This document shows positions 1 to 9,872 of a DNA stretch of 64,000 nt, piece by piece. The stretch is taken from contig JALPMN010000644.1 of the NCBI GenBank assembly GCA_024243835.1, forward strand, positions 28,432 through 92,431. Direction: 5' to 3'. A program made the translations under genes and the position numbers. The notes beneath the pieces are model-generated. The model ran no database searches, was not told where the DNA came from, and was given only the letters and a program-made list of their open reading frames with translations. Each line of letters opens with the position of its first letter. Position 1 is the stretch's first letter. Source of the stretch: Enteropsectra breve. Lineage: Eukaryota; Microsporidia.

Positions 1-1
1 C

Positions 2-1075
2 AGATATTCAGATTTTTATCTCTATGTTGAGCAAATGGAGTCTGGAGATGTTTTTATTTCAGGAGACTGTCCACAGGCGCTGTATGCCGAGCTGTGCAAA
101 AACAAATCTTTGAAAATCGAAAAGACTGAAAAGATCAGGATGCTCCAGGCGGTTAAAAATAATGTAGAGCTGATGGGAATGGCACTCGCATATTTTTATG
201 ATGGCATTGCACTCACCAATTTGTTTGGGCTTCTTGAGAACATGGATAGTTTCACTGAAGAAGATGTAGCTCAGTATCTGGAGAAAGAAAAAAGAATGTT
301 CAAGGGGTATGTTGGCCCGTCATTCGAGACGATTGCAGGCTCAGGCGAGAACTCTGCAATTGTGCACCACAGCTGCACAGCAAGAAGAGCAAAACTGAAT
401 GAAGTTCTTCTCCTTGACAGCGGATCTCAGTATTATTTTGGAACAACCGACACTACACGCACCGTGGTATTGGCGCTTAAAACAAACGCGAACGAAAATA
501 TCGATATAAATAACAATCAGGCTGAAAGCAATAAAAATGAAAGCAATGAAAGAAACGAATATCACAGCGCAGTTAGAAAAGACTTTACTTTAGTGTTCAA
601 AGGACAGCTGAAGGCAATGAATGCAACGTACGCGAAAGATGCAAAATTTAGTGAACTGGATCTGCATGCCAGGCACTACATGCAGCAGGAGGAAAAGGAT
701 TTTAATCACGCAACGGGCCATGGTGTTGGACACTTTTTGTGTGTCCATGAGGCACCGCCCACAGTGTATCCAAAGAGTGAAGATAAAATAACTGAAAATA
801 TGGTATTTTCCATAGAGCCTGGATATTATCTGGAAAATAAATATGGAATCAGAATTGAAAATCTGGTATTTTCTAGAAGGAAAAGCAATGAGATTGTGAT
901 TGTGAATATGACAATGGTGCCGTATCATTTGGCACTGATTGATATGGAAATGATGAACGAAGAAGAGAAGGAGTATTTGAATGAGTTTAATTCTTTCTGC
1001 AGGTGGCTGTTGGAGAGTGAAGTTAATGAGAATGGCCGTTCTTATCTGCTGAGAAATACAGAAAAAGTCAATTAA
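2..1075 (+). CDS. Xaa-Pro aminopeptidase (aminopeptidase P, peptidase M24B), 5' partial
   Basis: The enzyme removes N-terminal residues that precede proline. The frame is open to the first base of the window, so the gene begins upstream; the ATG at 35 is internal. What is visible is the end of the middle domain and the whole pita-bread catalytic domain. The motifs SFETIAGSGENSAIVHH, LLLDSGSQYYFGTTDTTRT, HATGHGVGHFL, FSIEPGYY and GIRIEN supply the two Asp, one His and two Glu that bind the dinuclear metal in this family, so it should be active. A low-complexity Asn/Glu insert (about 475-570) sits inside the catalytic domain after the two metal Asp residues. The usual length is about 600 residues in three domains; 358 codons are seen here. 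Family call is firm. Confidence 0.93.
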   Translation, partial: RYSDFYLYVEQMESGDVFISGDCPQALYAELCKNKSLKIEKTEKIRMLQAVKNNVELMGMALAYFYDGIALTNLFGLLENMDSFTEEDVAQYLEKEKRMFKGYVGPSFETIAGSGENSAIVHHSCTARRAKLNEVLLLDSGSQYYFGTTDTTRTVVLALKTNANENIDINNNQAESNKNESNERNEYHSAVRKDFTLVFKGQLKAMNATYAKDAKFSELDLHARHYMQQEEKDFNHATGHGVGHFLCVHEAPPTVYPKSEDKITENMVFSIEPGYYLENKYGIRIENLVFSRRKSNEIVIVNMTMVPYHLALIDMEMMNEEEKEYLNEFNSFCRWLLESEVNENGRSYLLRNTEKVN

Positions 1076-1304
1076 ACGCTCTATATTAACACTATTTAAT
1101 AAAATTATATTTTATTAATATTGTATTTTATATTCCAAACTAAATTATATTTTCCAAACCACTTTTTATTATTCAAAAATTATATTTTATTATTCAAAAA
1201 CTATTTCTATACATGTGTATTCATGTCTATAATATTTTATGTCATTTAGCGTTGTTAAAATTCTACAGTATCATTGAATTTTTAAAATTTATTTTAATAT
1301 TAAT

Positions 1305-2840
1305 TTAGTGATTCTCAGGTCTCATCGCAGGGAAGAACAGCACATCCCTGATGTTGGCTGCATTAGTCAGGTACATAACAAGCCTGTCGATTCCAATGCC
1401 GCATCCACCGGTTGGGGGCAGTCCGTAGTCCATGACCTGGCAGAAATCCTCATCCACAGGCATCGCCTCCTCATCGCCCGCATTTGCATCCTTTGCCTGC
1501 ATCATGAAGCGCTCTCTCTGCACCTGTGGGATGTTCAGCTCTGTGTACGCATTGCACAGCTCCTTCGAGTTAACAAACAGCTCAAAACGCTCCACAAGTC
1601 CGGCCCTGTTTCGGTCGTGTTTGGCCAGTGGCGAAGTTTCTGTTGGGAAACCAACAACAAATGTCGGATTGATGCACTGTGGCTCAATATACTCGCCAAC
1701 AAACTTGTCAAGCACACGGCTGAGAGTCAAGGGCTTCTCCATCTTGAGATTCCTCTCTCCGGCAACTTTAATCAGAAGATCCAGAGTTTCTTGGTTTGAG
1801 ATATTCTCGCCCGTTAGTTCGATATTTAATATTTTGCTGAGTTCCGTTAAAATATCAATTCTCTTGAAAGGCAGTGAGAAGTCAAGGGGAGTGGCACTGA
1901 GAGACTCTTCTCCACGCTTTGCAGGCTCGTAGTTGAACTTCTCAGAGCCCTTTATTTTAATGGCCAGTGTATTGAGAATCTTCTCAACATGCTCCATCAT
2001 GTCCTGATAATCCGCATACGCCTGATAAAACTCAACACTCGTAAACTCAGGGTTGTGTGTCAAATCAATGCCCTCATTTCTGAACTGCTTTCCAAGCTCA
2101 TAGACCCTGTTGAATCCGCCAATAACCAGGCGCTTGAGGAACAGCTCTGGCGCAACCCTCATAAAAAGATCCTGCTTGAGCTCATTGTGGTGCGTTTTAA
2201 AGGGCTTTGCTGCTGCTCCGCCGTGGATGCTGTTCATCATCGGTGTCTCCACCTCCATAAAATCACTGCCGTTCAGATACTCCTTGATGTAGTTTATTAT
2301 TTTGGTTCTGTTGATAAAGCGCTCGCGGGAGTCTTTGTTTACCAGGAGATCCAGGTGCCTCTTTCTGTAAATAGTTTCAGGGTTGCTCAGTCCGGTCTTT
2401 GCAGAGGGAATCACCTTCAGGCACGGTGCCAGGAGAACAAGCTCATCGAGAAATACGGATGGCTCGCCGGTGCGTGACTTTCCACAGCATCCGCTGAAAC
2501 CAACGATATCGCCTCTTCGGATGAAATTTGCGACTTTGTAGATCTTTTCATCGCCCTTGTTCAAAATAAGCTGCAAATCAATGCCGTCGCTTTCCACGGT
2601 AAAGAAAAACAGCTTTCCGTGGCCTCTTATGGCTGTTATTCTGCCGGCAGACTGCACCTTGTCCTCACCCTGTGTATTTGCCTCGTATTTATTTGCGGCG
2701 TTCTTTATATTCTCTAGCTTGTCTTTCACTTGATATTTGTGCGGGTATATCTCCATGCCTTCTGCAATTGCCTGTGCAATCTGCTCTTTTCTCTGGGCAC
2801 TGAATTCTTCTTCTGACAGTTCTTTTTCAACCTTTGCCAT
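1305..2840 (-). CDS. Lysyl-tRNA synthetase, class II
   Basis: Charges tRNA-Lys in the cytosol. The 511-residue protein has an N-terminal OB-fold anticodon-binding domain (about residues 60-150) and a class II catalytic core. Visible landmarks are ETIYRKRHLDLL, motif 2 in FRNEGIDLTHNPEFT, and motif 3 in GCGIGIDRLVMYLT followed by the family ending FFPAMRP. The length fits eukaryotic LysRS without a long N-terminal extension. The ATG at 2840 is preceded by AAATTTTTATTCCAT, which has the AAATTT element but not a full CCC. It is convergent with the aminopeptidase gene, with 229 bp between stops. A tRNA-Lys gene lies in the same window at 12229-12301. Confidence 0.96.
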   Translation of the reverse strand: MAKVEKELSEEEFSAQRKEQIAQAIAEGMEIYPHKYQVKDKLENIKNAANKYEANTQGEDKVQSAGRITAIRGHGKLFFFTVESDGIDLQLILNKGDEKIYKVANFIRRGDIVGFSGCCGKSRTGEPSVFLDELVLLAPCLKVIPSAKTGLSNPETIYRKRHLDLLVNKDSRERFINRTKIINYIKEYLNGSDFMEVETPMMNSIHGGAAAKPFKTHHNELKQDLFMRVAPELFLKRLVIGGFNRVYELGKQFRNEGIDLTHNPEFTSVEFYQAYADYQDMMEHVEKILNTLAIKIKGSEKFNYEPAKRGEESLSATPLDFSLPFKRIDILTELSKILNIELTGENISNQETLDLLIKVAGERNLKMEKPLTLSRVLDKFVGEYIEPQCINPTFVVGFPTETSPLAKHDRNRAGLVERFELFVNSKELCNAYTELNIPQVQRERFMMQAKDANAGDEEAMPVDEDFCQVMDYGLPPTGGCGIGIDRLVMYLTNAANIRDVLFFPAMRPENH

Positions 2841-2981
2841 ATGGAATAAAAATTTTACAAAAATTTCCTAATACTGTTGGTGCATATAGAAGCATGAAAC
2901 ATATATTGCTATAAAGTTTAGAAGTTGTTGCAAACTGTGAGGTTTAATATATCTCCATGTAAAAATAAAGGAGAAAATTAT

Positions 2982-3064
2982 TTTTAATAAGACGCAGTAG
3001 ACCTCATTGTTTTAATAAGACGCAGTAGATCTCATATTTTTAATAAGACATAGTAGACCTATTC
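2982..3064. repeat. Three tandem 28-bp repeats
   Basis: Three units beginning TTTTAATAAGACGCAGTAGA start near 2982, 3010 and 3038. The third carries small changes (GACATAG for GACGCAG). No coding potential. Confidence 0.8.
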
Positions 3065-3105
3065 TTAAAATACCAGGATAAATAAAATCCTAATCACAAC
3101 AAAAA

Positions 3106-3207
3106 TCATAGTTATTACTAACATAATAGTTATTACTAACATAATAGTTATTACTAACATAATAGTTATTACTAACATAATAGTTATTTCTAACATAATA
3201 GTTATAT
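3106..3207. repeat. 18-bp tandem array (AACATAATAGTTATTACT)
   Basis: About five and a half head-to-tail copies of an 18-bp unit. The fifth copy has a T for A change and the last is truncated. Near-perfect copies suggest recent slippage expansion. Confidence 0.9.
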
Positions 3208-3413
3208 AAAAATGAAATAACATCATCTTTGATGTGAGATTTATTTTTCTTTAGAAATATTGAATTGCATTTTGAACTGTTAGCGCCTCCATATTTTATT
3301 AGATTTTTTATTCAGAGTGATTTAAATAACTCTCTTAGTTCTCCTTATTCCCTTTAATTGCCAGCAAATACTTCTAAAGAAGATGCTGTAATGAAATTCA
3401 ATAACACTCGCCC

Positions 3414-3689
3414 ATGATATTCAAGTCGCTAGAAAAAATTAAAGATACCGAAAATAATAGGGTTTACTCGTTTGGGCAGATAAAGGAAAAAATAGGCCAT
3501 TCTCTCTACACAGTTTCGTACAAAGACACTGTGTTTAAAATCCATGCTAATGCTAAGGGATTTGGAGAGGGGGAATGGATACGATTTTATGGATGCATTT
3601 CTGACGGGCAGATAGATGCTATTTACTGTGAATCACTCAGTGGGATGGATATCGGGGTGATAAGCAAGGCTGCAGACATAGAGTACTAA
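3414..3689 (+). CDS. Small hypothetical protein, possibly an OB-fold of the RPA3 type
   Basis: A 91-residue protein. The start is well supported because CCC directly abuts the ATG (CGCCCATG). The pattern looks like a small five-strand OB barrel: VYSFGQIKE, YTVSYKDTVFKIHA, EGEWIRFYGCI, QIDAIYCE. Replication protein A subunit 3 and Ten1 have this size and fold. No residue set is diagnostic, so RPA3 is a guess. It is divergent from LysRS and convergent with the cyclin at 3799-4338. Confidence 0.6.
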   Translation: MIFKSLEKIKDTENNRVYSFGQIKEKIGHSLYTVSYKDTVFKIHANAKGFGEGEWIRFYGCISDGQIDAIYCESLSGMDIGVISKAADIEY

Positions 3690-3798
3690 GCTTTTGTGTC
3701 CAAGAATAAACTAGAGATAAATATTAAAGCACTGGAGATGAATAGTGTAAAGAGGCTTTATTTATATCTGCAGCACTGTGTTGTTTCATTTTTAGCAT

Positions 3799-4338
3799 TC
3801 ATACAGAATTATTTATCTGTTTTGTTAGCTCTTGTCTGTATTTTTCAACAACATTTTCATCGTAGGAAAATCCGCTAAGTTCACTAACTCCACAGGCAGC
3901 CATGGACAGTTCCAGAAGATGCTTATCGTCGAAGTTTGTGCAGAGCAAAGTATCCAAGTTTGCCAATGCTGCATTCATCATTTCTTTATGTTCAATATGA
4001 TTTTTATGCCTGTTGTGCTGTATCTTGTAGTTCATTATGTACACAACCTGGGCATACGGCTGTGGAAAATCCAGTTCAAAATCCAAGATCTCCAATGCCT
4101 CTATCTCCATTTTCTTTATCTCCTCGAAATTAAAATCTTTATACTGCGAGAATGTCTTTTCCAGAAAGCCATGCACATCCTCTATTTTGCAGCCGAGAAA
4201 GAGGCAGAGGTACATTAAGTTTCCAGATGATATGGCTCTACATAGCCTGTTGTAGAGCAGAAGTGCTGTTCCTCTGACTCCAAGGGGGAATCTATGATGC
4301 TTTGCCATTTTGAGAATTTCTTGTTTTATGCTGTTCAT
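3799..4338 (-). CDS. Cyclin-box protein, cyclin H/C-like
   Basis: A 179-residue protein with one recognisable cyclin box. GVRGTALLLYNRLC, then LMYLCLFLGCKIEDVHGFLE, then EALEILDFELDFPQPYAQVV match the helix pattern of transcriptional cyclins, especially the 'CKIED' and 'E..iL..L.F.L....Py' signatures of cyclins H and C. Such cyclins activate the CDK of TFIIH or of the Mediator kinase module. It is much shorter than animal or yeast cyclin H (over 300 residues), as is usual for reduced microsporidian proteins. Which of the two it is cannot be decided from sequence alone. Confidence 0.75.
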   Translation of the reverse strand: MNSIKQEILKMAKHHRFPLGVRGTALLLYNRLCRAISSGNLMYLCLFLGCKIEDVHGFLEKTFSQYKDFNFEEIKKMEIEALEILDFELDFPQPYAQVVYIMNYKIQHNRHKNHIEHKEMMNAALANLDTLLCTNFDDKHLLELSMAACGVSELSGFSYDENVVEKYRQELTKQINNSV

Positions 4339-4570
4339 TCAAGGATTATTAGTAAAATGATATTTTGTCTTATGCCATTTTTTTATAATGCACTTTCATA
4401 AAGTTATAGTTCAGACCACTATATTTTAAAAGACATCTTTACATAAATAGCTTTTCTAAGCATTCAAAATACGTTCATTTGACTAGAAAATAAGCTTAAT
4501 ATTTATATTAGCAGCAGCATTAAATTAAGTTTATTTTAAGGCCTGTACAATTGTATAATACTCCTGTTTG

Positions 4571-4701
4571 AATAAAAATAACACTATTTTAATTAAAGCT
4601 TCTTTTAATTCTAAATTAATAAATTGTTTATTAATAAAAATAACACTATTTTAATTAAAGCTTCTTTTAATTTTAAATTAATAAAAATAACATTATTTTA
4701 A
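4571..4701. repeat. Direct repeat of about 62 bp, two copies plus a partial third
   Basis: A unit beginning AATAAAAATAACACTATTTT and running through AATTAAAGCTTCTTTTAATT occurs at 4571-4620 and 4633-4682. A partial third copy (4680-4701) overlaps the stop codon of the Rpt6 gene. The rest of the 4339-4692 gap shows nothing further. Confidence 0.85.
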
Positions 4702-5949
4702 TAACTGTCTCAGTCCACTCTCCTCATCACTCTGCTTCTTCATTATCTTGGAAACAGCCATCTCGAAATCCTCCTGAGTAACATGCACTCGTCTCTCCCG
4801 CAGTGCAAACATCCCCGCCTCAGTGCACACGGCCTTGGCCTCTGCCCCGCTGCATCCAACAAGATTTTTGCTGATAGCCTCCAGATCGATGCCTTTTGTC
4901 AGGTTCATTTTTCTTGAATGTATTTTCAGGATCTCCAGACGGGCTGATGACTTTGGTGCTGGAAACTCGATTTTCCTGTCGATTCTTCCCGCTCTAAGAA
5001 GTGCTGGATCTAAAATATCAATTCTGTTTGTTGCCATAATCACCTTTATTTTGTTGCAGGACTCGAATCCATCGAGCTGATTCAGAAGCTCAAGCATCGT
5101 GCGCTGAACTTCGCTGTCACCGCCCTTTCCGCCCTCAGTTCGTGTAGAGCCGATTGAGTCGATTTCATCCATGAAAATAATCGATGGCGCATGCTCCCTC
5201 GCCATCACAAACAGCTCCCTCACAAGACGCGATCCCTCGCCAATATATTTTTGCACAAGTTCAGAACCTGAAACTCTGATAAAATTGCATTTTGTGTGGT
5301 GTGCAACTGCCCGTGCCAGAAGGGTCTTTCCGGTACCGGGAGGCCCATAAAGCAGCACCCCCTTGGGCTGTGATATTCCCAGATTCTCAAACAGCTCTGG
5401 GTGCTTGATGGGTATTTCAATCACCTCTTTAATTTCCTTAATTTGCTCGTCAAGTCCACCGATCATCGCATACGTTGAATCAGGCACTTTCTCTACCATC
5501 ATAAGCGAGACAATCGGATCGATGCTCGTCGGAAGAATCCGGTGGATGTTCATCGAAGTGGCCCGCAGTGCCACCCTCACCCCAGCCTTAAGCTGCTCGT
5601 AGTCAACTCCCTCCTCAACATCAACGATGTACTTCCCATCGGGCTGTGTCTTGACAAGGCACTTTTTGTTTCCCATTTTCTTGGAAATAATTCCAACACT
5701 CGAAGAGGCCTCCTGAGAAATGGCTATTTCGTCTCGCAGCTCTCTGACCAGCTTGTTAAGTGCTGCACGCTCCTGCTCAAGGCTTTTCAGCTCATTTTCT
5801 ACCTTCTTGGTCTCAGACTCCACATAGCACTGCTTCATCTTGTAGAAATTTTCACATATCTTTTCATTACCAAACAGAACTCTTTCTCCAGCATTATCAC
5901 TCTCCTCATTTCTAATTGCTTCATTGCTTTGCGTTTCTGTTTGTTGCAT
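4693..5949 (-). CDS. RPT6: 26S proteasome regulatory ATPase Rpt6 (PSMC5/SUG1)
   Basis: AAA+ subunit of the 19S base that unfolds ubiquitylated substrates. The 418 residues run in the family order: N-terminal coiled coil (about 30-80), small OB domain (about 95-150), then the AAA module. Walker A is GPPGTGKT (202-209) and Walker B is FMDEID (about 259-264). SDEVQ-type pore and second-region-of-homology segments and the arginine fingers ([11 protein letters not shown]) are intact. The stretch [17 protein letters not shown] and the ending [15 protein letters not shown] identify Rpt6 rather than Rpt1-5. No HbYX tail is seen, as expected for Rpt6. Length is normal for the family. Confidence 0.96.
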   Translation of the reverse strand: MQQTETQSNEAIRNEESDNAGERVLFGNEKICENFYKMKQCYVESETKKVENELKSLEQERAALNKLVRELRDEIAISQEASSSVGIISKKMGNKKCLVKTQPDGKYIVDVEEGVDYEQLKAGVRVALRATSMNIHRILPTSIDPIVSLMMVEKVPDSTYAMIGGLDEQIKEIKEVIEIPIKHPELFENLGISQPKGVLLYGPPGTGKTLLARAVAHHTKCNFIRVSGSELVQKYIGEGSRLVRELFVMAREHAPSIIFMDEIDSIGSTRTEGGKGGDSEVQRTMLELLNQLDGFESCNKIKVIMATNRIDILDPALLRAGRIDRKIEFPAPKSSARLEILKIHSRKMNLTKGIDLEAISKNLVGCSGAEAKAVCTEAGMFALRERRVHVTQEDFEMAVSKIMKKQSDEESGLRQLLK

Positions 5950-5970
5950 GGGATGGGGAATAAAATTTGT
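5950..5970 (-). promoter_or_regulatory. CCC-type start-proximal motif of Rpt6
   Basis: On the minus strand AAATTTTATTCCCC is followed by ATCCCATG, so CCC touches the start codon and a second CCCC lies 5 bp upstream. This is the clearest copy of the microsporidian AAATTT + CCC arrangement in the window. Confidence 0.75.
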
Positions 5971-6255
5971 TGTTGTTATAATAGAAGAGATATGAATAAG
6001 TGCAGTACGATATTATTAGAATGAAGATTGTATAACAGATATTTTAGCATTGCAAAGTAAAGTTGAATTGAAAATAATATTCTTTAGCTAGAATATTGTA
6101 TAAAGCGGTTATAAAAAATGACAATTTACTTCATTATAAAATTATTCTAATACCAACAAGATATAAACTATGTCATAAAGCTACTCTAAATATCTACTAT
6201 AAAAAATTATTATAAATAATTAATGTAAAAAATCATAGAATTTACACCCCATTTT

Positions 6256-6793
6256 ATGGAAAATAAACTATCACTATTCGACAAACTAGATTTTCGAAAG
6301 GATATAGTTAAACAGTTTTAAAATCTAAGTGATGCTATCAAGGCTCTGCAAGAAATCTTAAAATACTGCTATGTGAATCGCGAATTTTGCGACAGAAAAT
6401 TCGTTTGGATAAAGATGCCACCAGAAATGAAAGTTTATCCTTCATAAAGATTATTTATCTTTCAAGAAGTTGGGAGAGACATGGGGAATGTTTTTGACTC
6501 TGCAAAATAGAATTGTAGTGTTTTTTACTTACCATGTACATGTTAGTTGCATTTACTAATGGAGTTAAAAGAATAAAATTATGAACACACGAGTTTATCT
6601 ATAGATATTCACTCAAATAAAGAGCTGTTGTTGGGCAATGCACATCGTGTAAGCCAGGGAGGTATGTCCCAAGTGATTAATATCTGTAGATATTTGCAAA
6701 ATCTTCAACTGCGCTATGATAGAATACAGGTGATACCCAAGCTAAATATGATGGATGATATTCAAGCAAAGAGAAAATATGTAATGAGTATTT
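6256..6793 (+). pseudogene. Decayed unknown gene with in-frame stops
   Basis: An ATG at 6256 lies just after ACACCCCATTTT, so it carries the CCCC start signal used by real genes here. The frame gives 21 sensible codons, a TAA at about 6319, and then about 42 more coding-like codons to a TAA at about 6445. The same frame, interrupted twice more, resumes at 6577 for about 70 open codons ending in TAG. One consistent frame with four stops over about 180 codons suggests nonsense decay rather than chance. I recognise no domain. The alternative is unrelated intergenic sequence. The rest of 5950-7107 shows nothing. Confidence 0.4.
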
Positions 6794-7107
6794 GTTAGAC
6801 GATAATAAACTATTTAATGGCTATGAATATAAGCTATTTAACGCTTTTAGTTTTTTATAAATTGCATGCGCTTTTAAAGTCTTTTCTGTCACTAAAAATT
6901 TACCGCTTATCCTGGAATTTAAAAACAAATGTATGACAGCATAATAAGGCGTTAAAATGGCAAATAATGAATATGTATTAATCTAGCTTGACTAATAACC
7001 AATGAATATCGGCTTCTTGTATGTATTCTAGATCATTTTGCTTGAAATTGTTTTTTGATCAATTTGATAAAACATGAGGGGAATTGTGATTGTAGCCAAG
7101 TGCTCCC

Positions 7108-7934
7108 ATGCTAACACCAAGGCTTTTCCTAATGCTCTGCAGAATCGCTGCTTTTAGCACAGCTGCATATTACTATAGCGATCTAAAAGAAACATTCTTG
7201 GGAAGAAAAAGAGGAGATTCGGTCAGAGAACGTGCTTCGACAATAATTTCTATAGAAGACTTAGAGACCAAGCAGCTGTTCTGCGATGTTAAGGCGAACA
7301 GTGAGCTGTTTAATTCAGCAAACAAAGCATTCAGAAAAATCGAAAAGATCCACAAGTTTCTCAGTAAAAGAACAAGCGATGCAACGCATGAGACAGTGAA
7401 AAGAGTCTTTGCAAATTATACAGCTCTTTTTGACGCGGTTGGATTTAGCCCACACAGGTCTTTTCCTGATGTGTTTAAAAACTGTGGGAACACAGCGCGT
7501 ATTGAGCTGCTAAAAGACATCACTTTGAGAGTAAAAAACAGAGAGGCGCACATAATGCTGAACATCGTGCTCTACACCCTGTCGATGCTAAAGGCACGCA
7601 GGAAATACGGCAGCACTATTCTGAGCAATTCATTCGGATTGAGTGGCTACGCAAAAATATTGACATTACTATCCTGAAAAATGAAATCTCAAAATACAAC
7701 AGGCTGAAGGCGACACTTTCTGACTTTCACACCCTCCTCAAGATTTCAAAGAACTCTGGGCTGTTCCTCACTTTCAAACACAATCGTGCAGTAAGTTCGT
7801 TTGCTGGAAAATACTATGATTTTTATTTGGAGGTGCACACAATGTGCCTGAGACTCTTTGAAACGATTGAATGCCTGAATAGTAAAATAAGAAGAATGCA
7901 CTTAAACCCAGAAAAGAACAATGTTGGTGGCTAA
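7108..7934 (+). pseudogene. Unknown gene interrupted by a one-base frameshift
   Basis: The first frame (7108-7677, 189 codons) starts with a CCC-abutted ATG and an N-terminal hydrophobic stretch that could be a signal or anchor. It ends in a short unnatural tail. The -1 frame is open across the same region and continues to TAA at 7934 with about 95 further well-formed codons (WLRKNIDITILKNEISKYN onward, ending NPEKNNVGG). One missing A in the A5 run at about 7653-7657 would join the frames. Together they give a protein of about 275 residues, mostly helical. I recognise no family. It may be a true lesion or a homopolymer error; no classic slippery heptamer is seen. Confidence 0.6.
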
Positions 7935-8120
7935 GCACAAGCCTAAAATAGTTTGAAATACATTCAAAAGATAATTAAATTCTATTTTAAAGAGGTATTT
8001 TTCTCCATAGTGCCAACCCATTTTTCAAGGCAGAATTTATTGTAGTTATAACTTTACAATAGAAAAGTTGTTATTCTTCAGTATAAACTCGTAGGGTTTA
8101 TAATAAAATTTTATCCTCTA

Positions 8121-8543
8121 ATGAAAATTGTCATCCAGCATGTGGATGGCGCAACAGTGAGGCATGAAGAGGAAATAATCGCAAAAATAAGCAAGGGGGC
8201 TGTTTTGTATGTGGGATTTGAGCGCGGAAAAGAAAATGGCGAATTTGGAGAAATAATCAAACAGCTTGACTTGCTTTTAGGGAGCGATTTCTTAGCCAAT
8301 AAGAGCCTGCTGGTTCTGAGCCAGTTTACGTTATTTGGAAAATATACCAAGAATAAGCCGTCATTTCACAATGCAGAGGAGCATGCGATTGCCAAGGACT
8401 ATTTTAACCGCTTTTATGACCAGATCAAAAAATATCATGGACAGACTAATGAGCGTTGCGATATACAGAGGGGAATATTCGGATCATATTTGCAGATAGA
8501 ACTTGAAGGCAAAAACATGGACCCAATTCTTGTCGAGTACTGA
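8121..8543 (+). CDS. D-aminoacyl-tRNA deacylase-family protein (DTD), Gly-cisPro motif lost
   Basis: DTD removes D-amino acids (and glycine) mischarged on tRNA. The 140 residues align along the whole family: MKIVIQHVDGATVRH at the start, LLVLSQFTLFG (SQFTL motif at 67-71), KPSF, and a final RGIFGSYLQIELEG. The conserved NDGPVT sequence that should follow is replaced by GKNMDPILVEY, so the invariant Gly-Pro pair is absent. In known DTDs that pair is inserted into the partner subunit's active site. The start is preceded by AAAATTTTATCCTCTA. A second DTD-fold gene with the opposite defect lies at 9873-10223, beyond the DHHC gene. Confidence 0.88.
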   Translation: MKIVIQHVDGATVRHEEEIIAKISKGAVLYVGFERGKENGEFGEIIKQLDLLLGSDFLANKSLLVLSQFTLFGKYTKNKPSFHNAEEHAIAKDYFNRFYDQIKKYHGQTNERCDIQRGIFGSYLQIELEGKNMDPILVEY

Positions 8544-8688
8544 AGAACAATTAAAGCTTTTTATATTCGATATTTTTTATTCATGGAAGAAGAGTGTGTA
8601 AATCAATGAAACTGCCTCAAACTTATAAAACAATACGTCTGTTTCTATCGATGTTAATTTAAACTTTAAATTAGCAAAGAAAAAACAA

Positions 8689-8760
8689 TGGTTCTACCGA
8701 GATTCGAACTCAGATCGCCGGATTCAGAGACCGAAATGCTAGCCATTACACCATAGAACC
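8689..8760 (-). tRNA. tRNA-Gln (anticodon CTG)
   Basis: Seven-pair acceptor stem GGTTCTA/TAGAACC, discriminator A, D-arm with GTAATGGCTAG, anticodon loop CTCTGAA (CTG), and T-loop TTCGAAT. The layout closely follows eukaryotic tRNA-Gln. There is a T-T mismatch at the pair closing the anticodon loop (31-39). No intron. The rest of the 8544-8936 gap shows nothing. Confidence 0.95.
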
Positions 8761-8936
8761 ATAAAAAAGATTTATAAAAAGGAATACATAAAATTTAGTT
8801 TTAGTTTTGTTTAAATAAAGCAAAAGTATAAAAATGAGTCAGACAAATTGTGATGCTTTGTATGCACACGAGACAATGAAACACAAAGGCACACATAAAT
8901 ATATAACATTTAAGCCATTTAATAGCTCGTTGTCAT

Positions 8937-9686
8937 CTATACAAATATATTTTGGTGTTTTCTACGAAATATTTTCAGCTTTTTGATGCATCCTCTCGGA
9001 TCAACGATAAACTCCCTTGATGTACTTCTGCAGAGCCACAAAAACACGTAGTAGACATTGAGCAGCAGTGAAAACAGAAATAAAATGGCAATTGCAGATC
9101 TATAAATAACAGTGCTGACTTTAAAAATATCAGCAAAGACTTTTCTATTAAAACTGAGATTGACAGGTCTGGTTGAGAAAATTAAACTATAGCACATTAC
9201 TCCCAGAAGACCAGAAAGGCTTAAAATATAGCAGTAGTAGGCATGCAAGTTGTTCTTGCCGATGCATGTCCCAAGTGCGCCGCAGTGGTGGTCCTTCTCT
9301 AAAATACACGCATTGCAAATGGTGCAGTGTGCAACTCCCCTTGGCCTGTATATTTCGCAGGAATCACAGTATTTTCTTAGTGGCTCCAGCCGTTCCATTA
9401 GAATGTGAAGCACCTGCTCACTTTCTAACAAGGATGGATCGGTCATGTTCTCTTCACTGGAAACACTATCTGGGCACTCACCTGTTGAACCTGATCTTAC
9501 CGTTCCTGGTGATGTAAGAATTACATTGTAAAGCGCAACGGTATTTACCATAATTAGTGTGAAACAGAAACTGACGCGCTGATAAGTGAAATCGCTGCTT
9601 GCCAGGCAGTGCAGGGCTGACATGTACAGCAGAAGATGGAGTATCAGGCTAAACTTGTACCGACTCTCGCTTTTTGCTTCCCACAT
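8937..9686 (-). CDS. DHHC palmitoyltransferase
   Basis: S-acylates membrane-associated proteins on cysteines. The 249 residues have four likely membrane spans (about 12-30, 38-58, 148-170, 190-215). Between spans 2 and 3 sits the zinc-binding cysteine-rich domain: CDSCEIYRPRGVAHCTICN, then EKDHHCGALGTCIGKNN with the catalytic DHHC at 132-135. All cysteine and histidine ligands are present. The usual 'DHHCPWV' reads DHHCGAL here, which varies in the family. No CCC touches the ATG; a CCCCC run lies about 35 bp upstream. Location is likely Golgi, ER or plasma membrane. Confidence 0.93.
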   Translation of the reverse strand: MWEAKSESRYKFSLILHLLLYMSALHCLASSDFTYQRVSFCFTLIMVNTVALYNVILTSPGTVRSGSTGECPDSVSSEENMTDPSLLESEQVLHILMERLEPLRKYCDSCEIYRPRGVAHCTICNACILEKDHHCGALGTCIGKNNLHAYYCYILSLSGLLGVMCYSLIFSTRPVNLSFNRKVFADIFKVSTVIYRSAIAILFLFSLLLNVYYVFLWLCRSTSREFIVDPRGCIKKLKIFRRKHQNIFV

Positions 9687-9872
9687 GTTCTGTGGAGTGT
9701 TTCAGGTTTTACCTGTAAAAGGGGGTTATTTTAAAGATCCAATCAAAATATTCTATGGTATTCAAATATTCTATGGTATTAAAATAACAAGACCACTTGA
9801 ATATCAAAACATAATTTAAATCTATTTACTCCCTGTTTATAAAGACTTTCTTATATTCATCATAGTTTAGCT

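Larger units (their letters stand above)
2841..3413. other. Divergent intergenic region with two short tandem arrays
   Basis: Separates the divergent LysRS and OB-fold genes. It holds the two tandem repeats listed separately (2982-3064 and 3106-3207). I see no other gene. Confidence 0.6.

Noticed and set aside
2982..3207. CRISPR-like array
   Set aside because: Units are directly adjacent tandem repeats without spacers, in a eukaryotic context.
7640..7677. Programmed -1 frameshift in the gene at 7108
   Set aside because: The A-run region does not give an X XXY YYZ heptamer in the zero frame and no downstream pseudoknot is obvious. A missing base is simpler.
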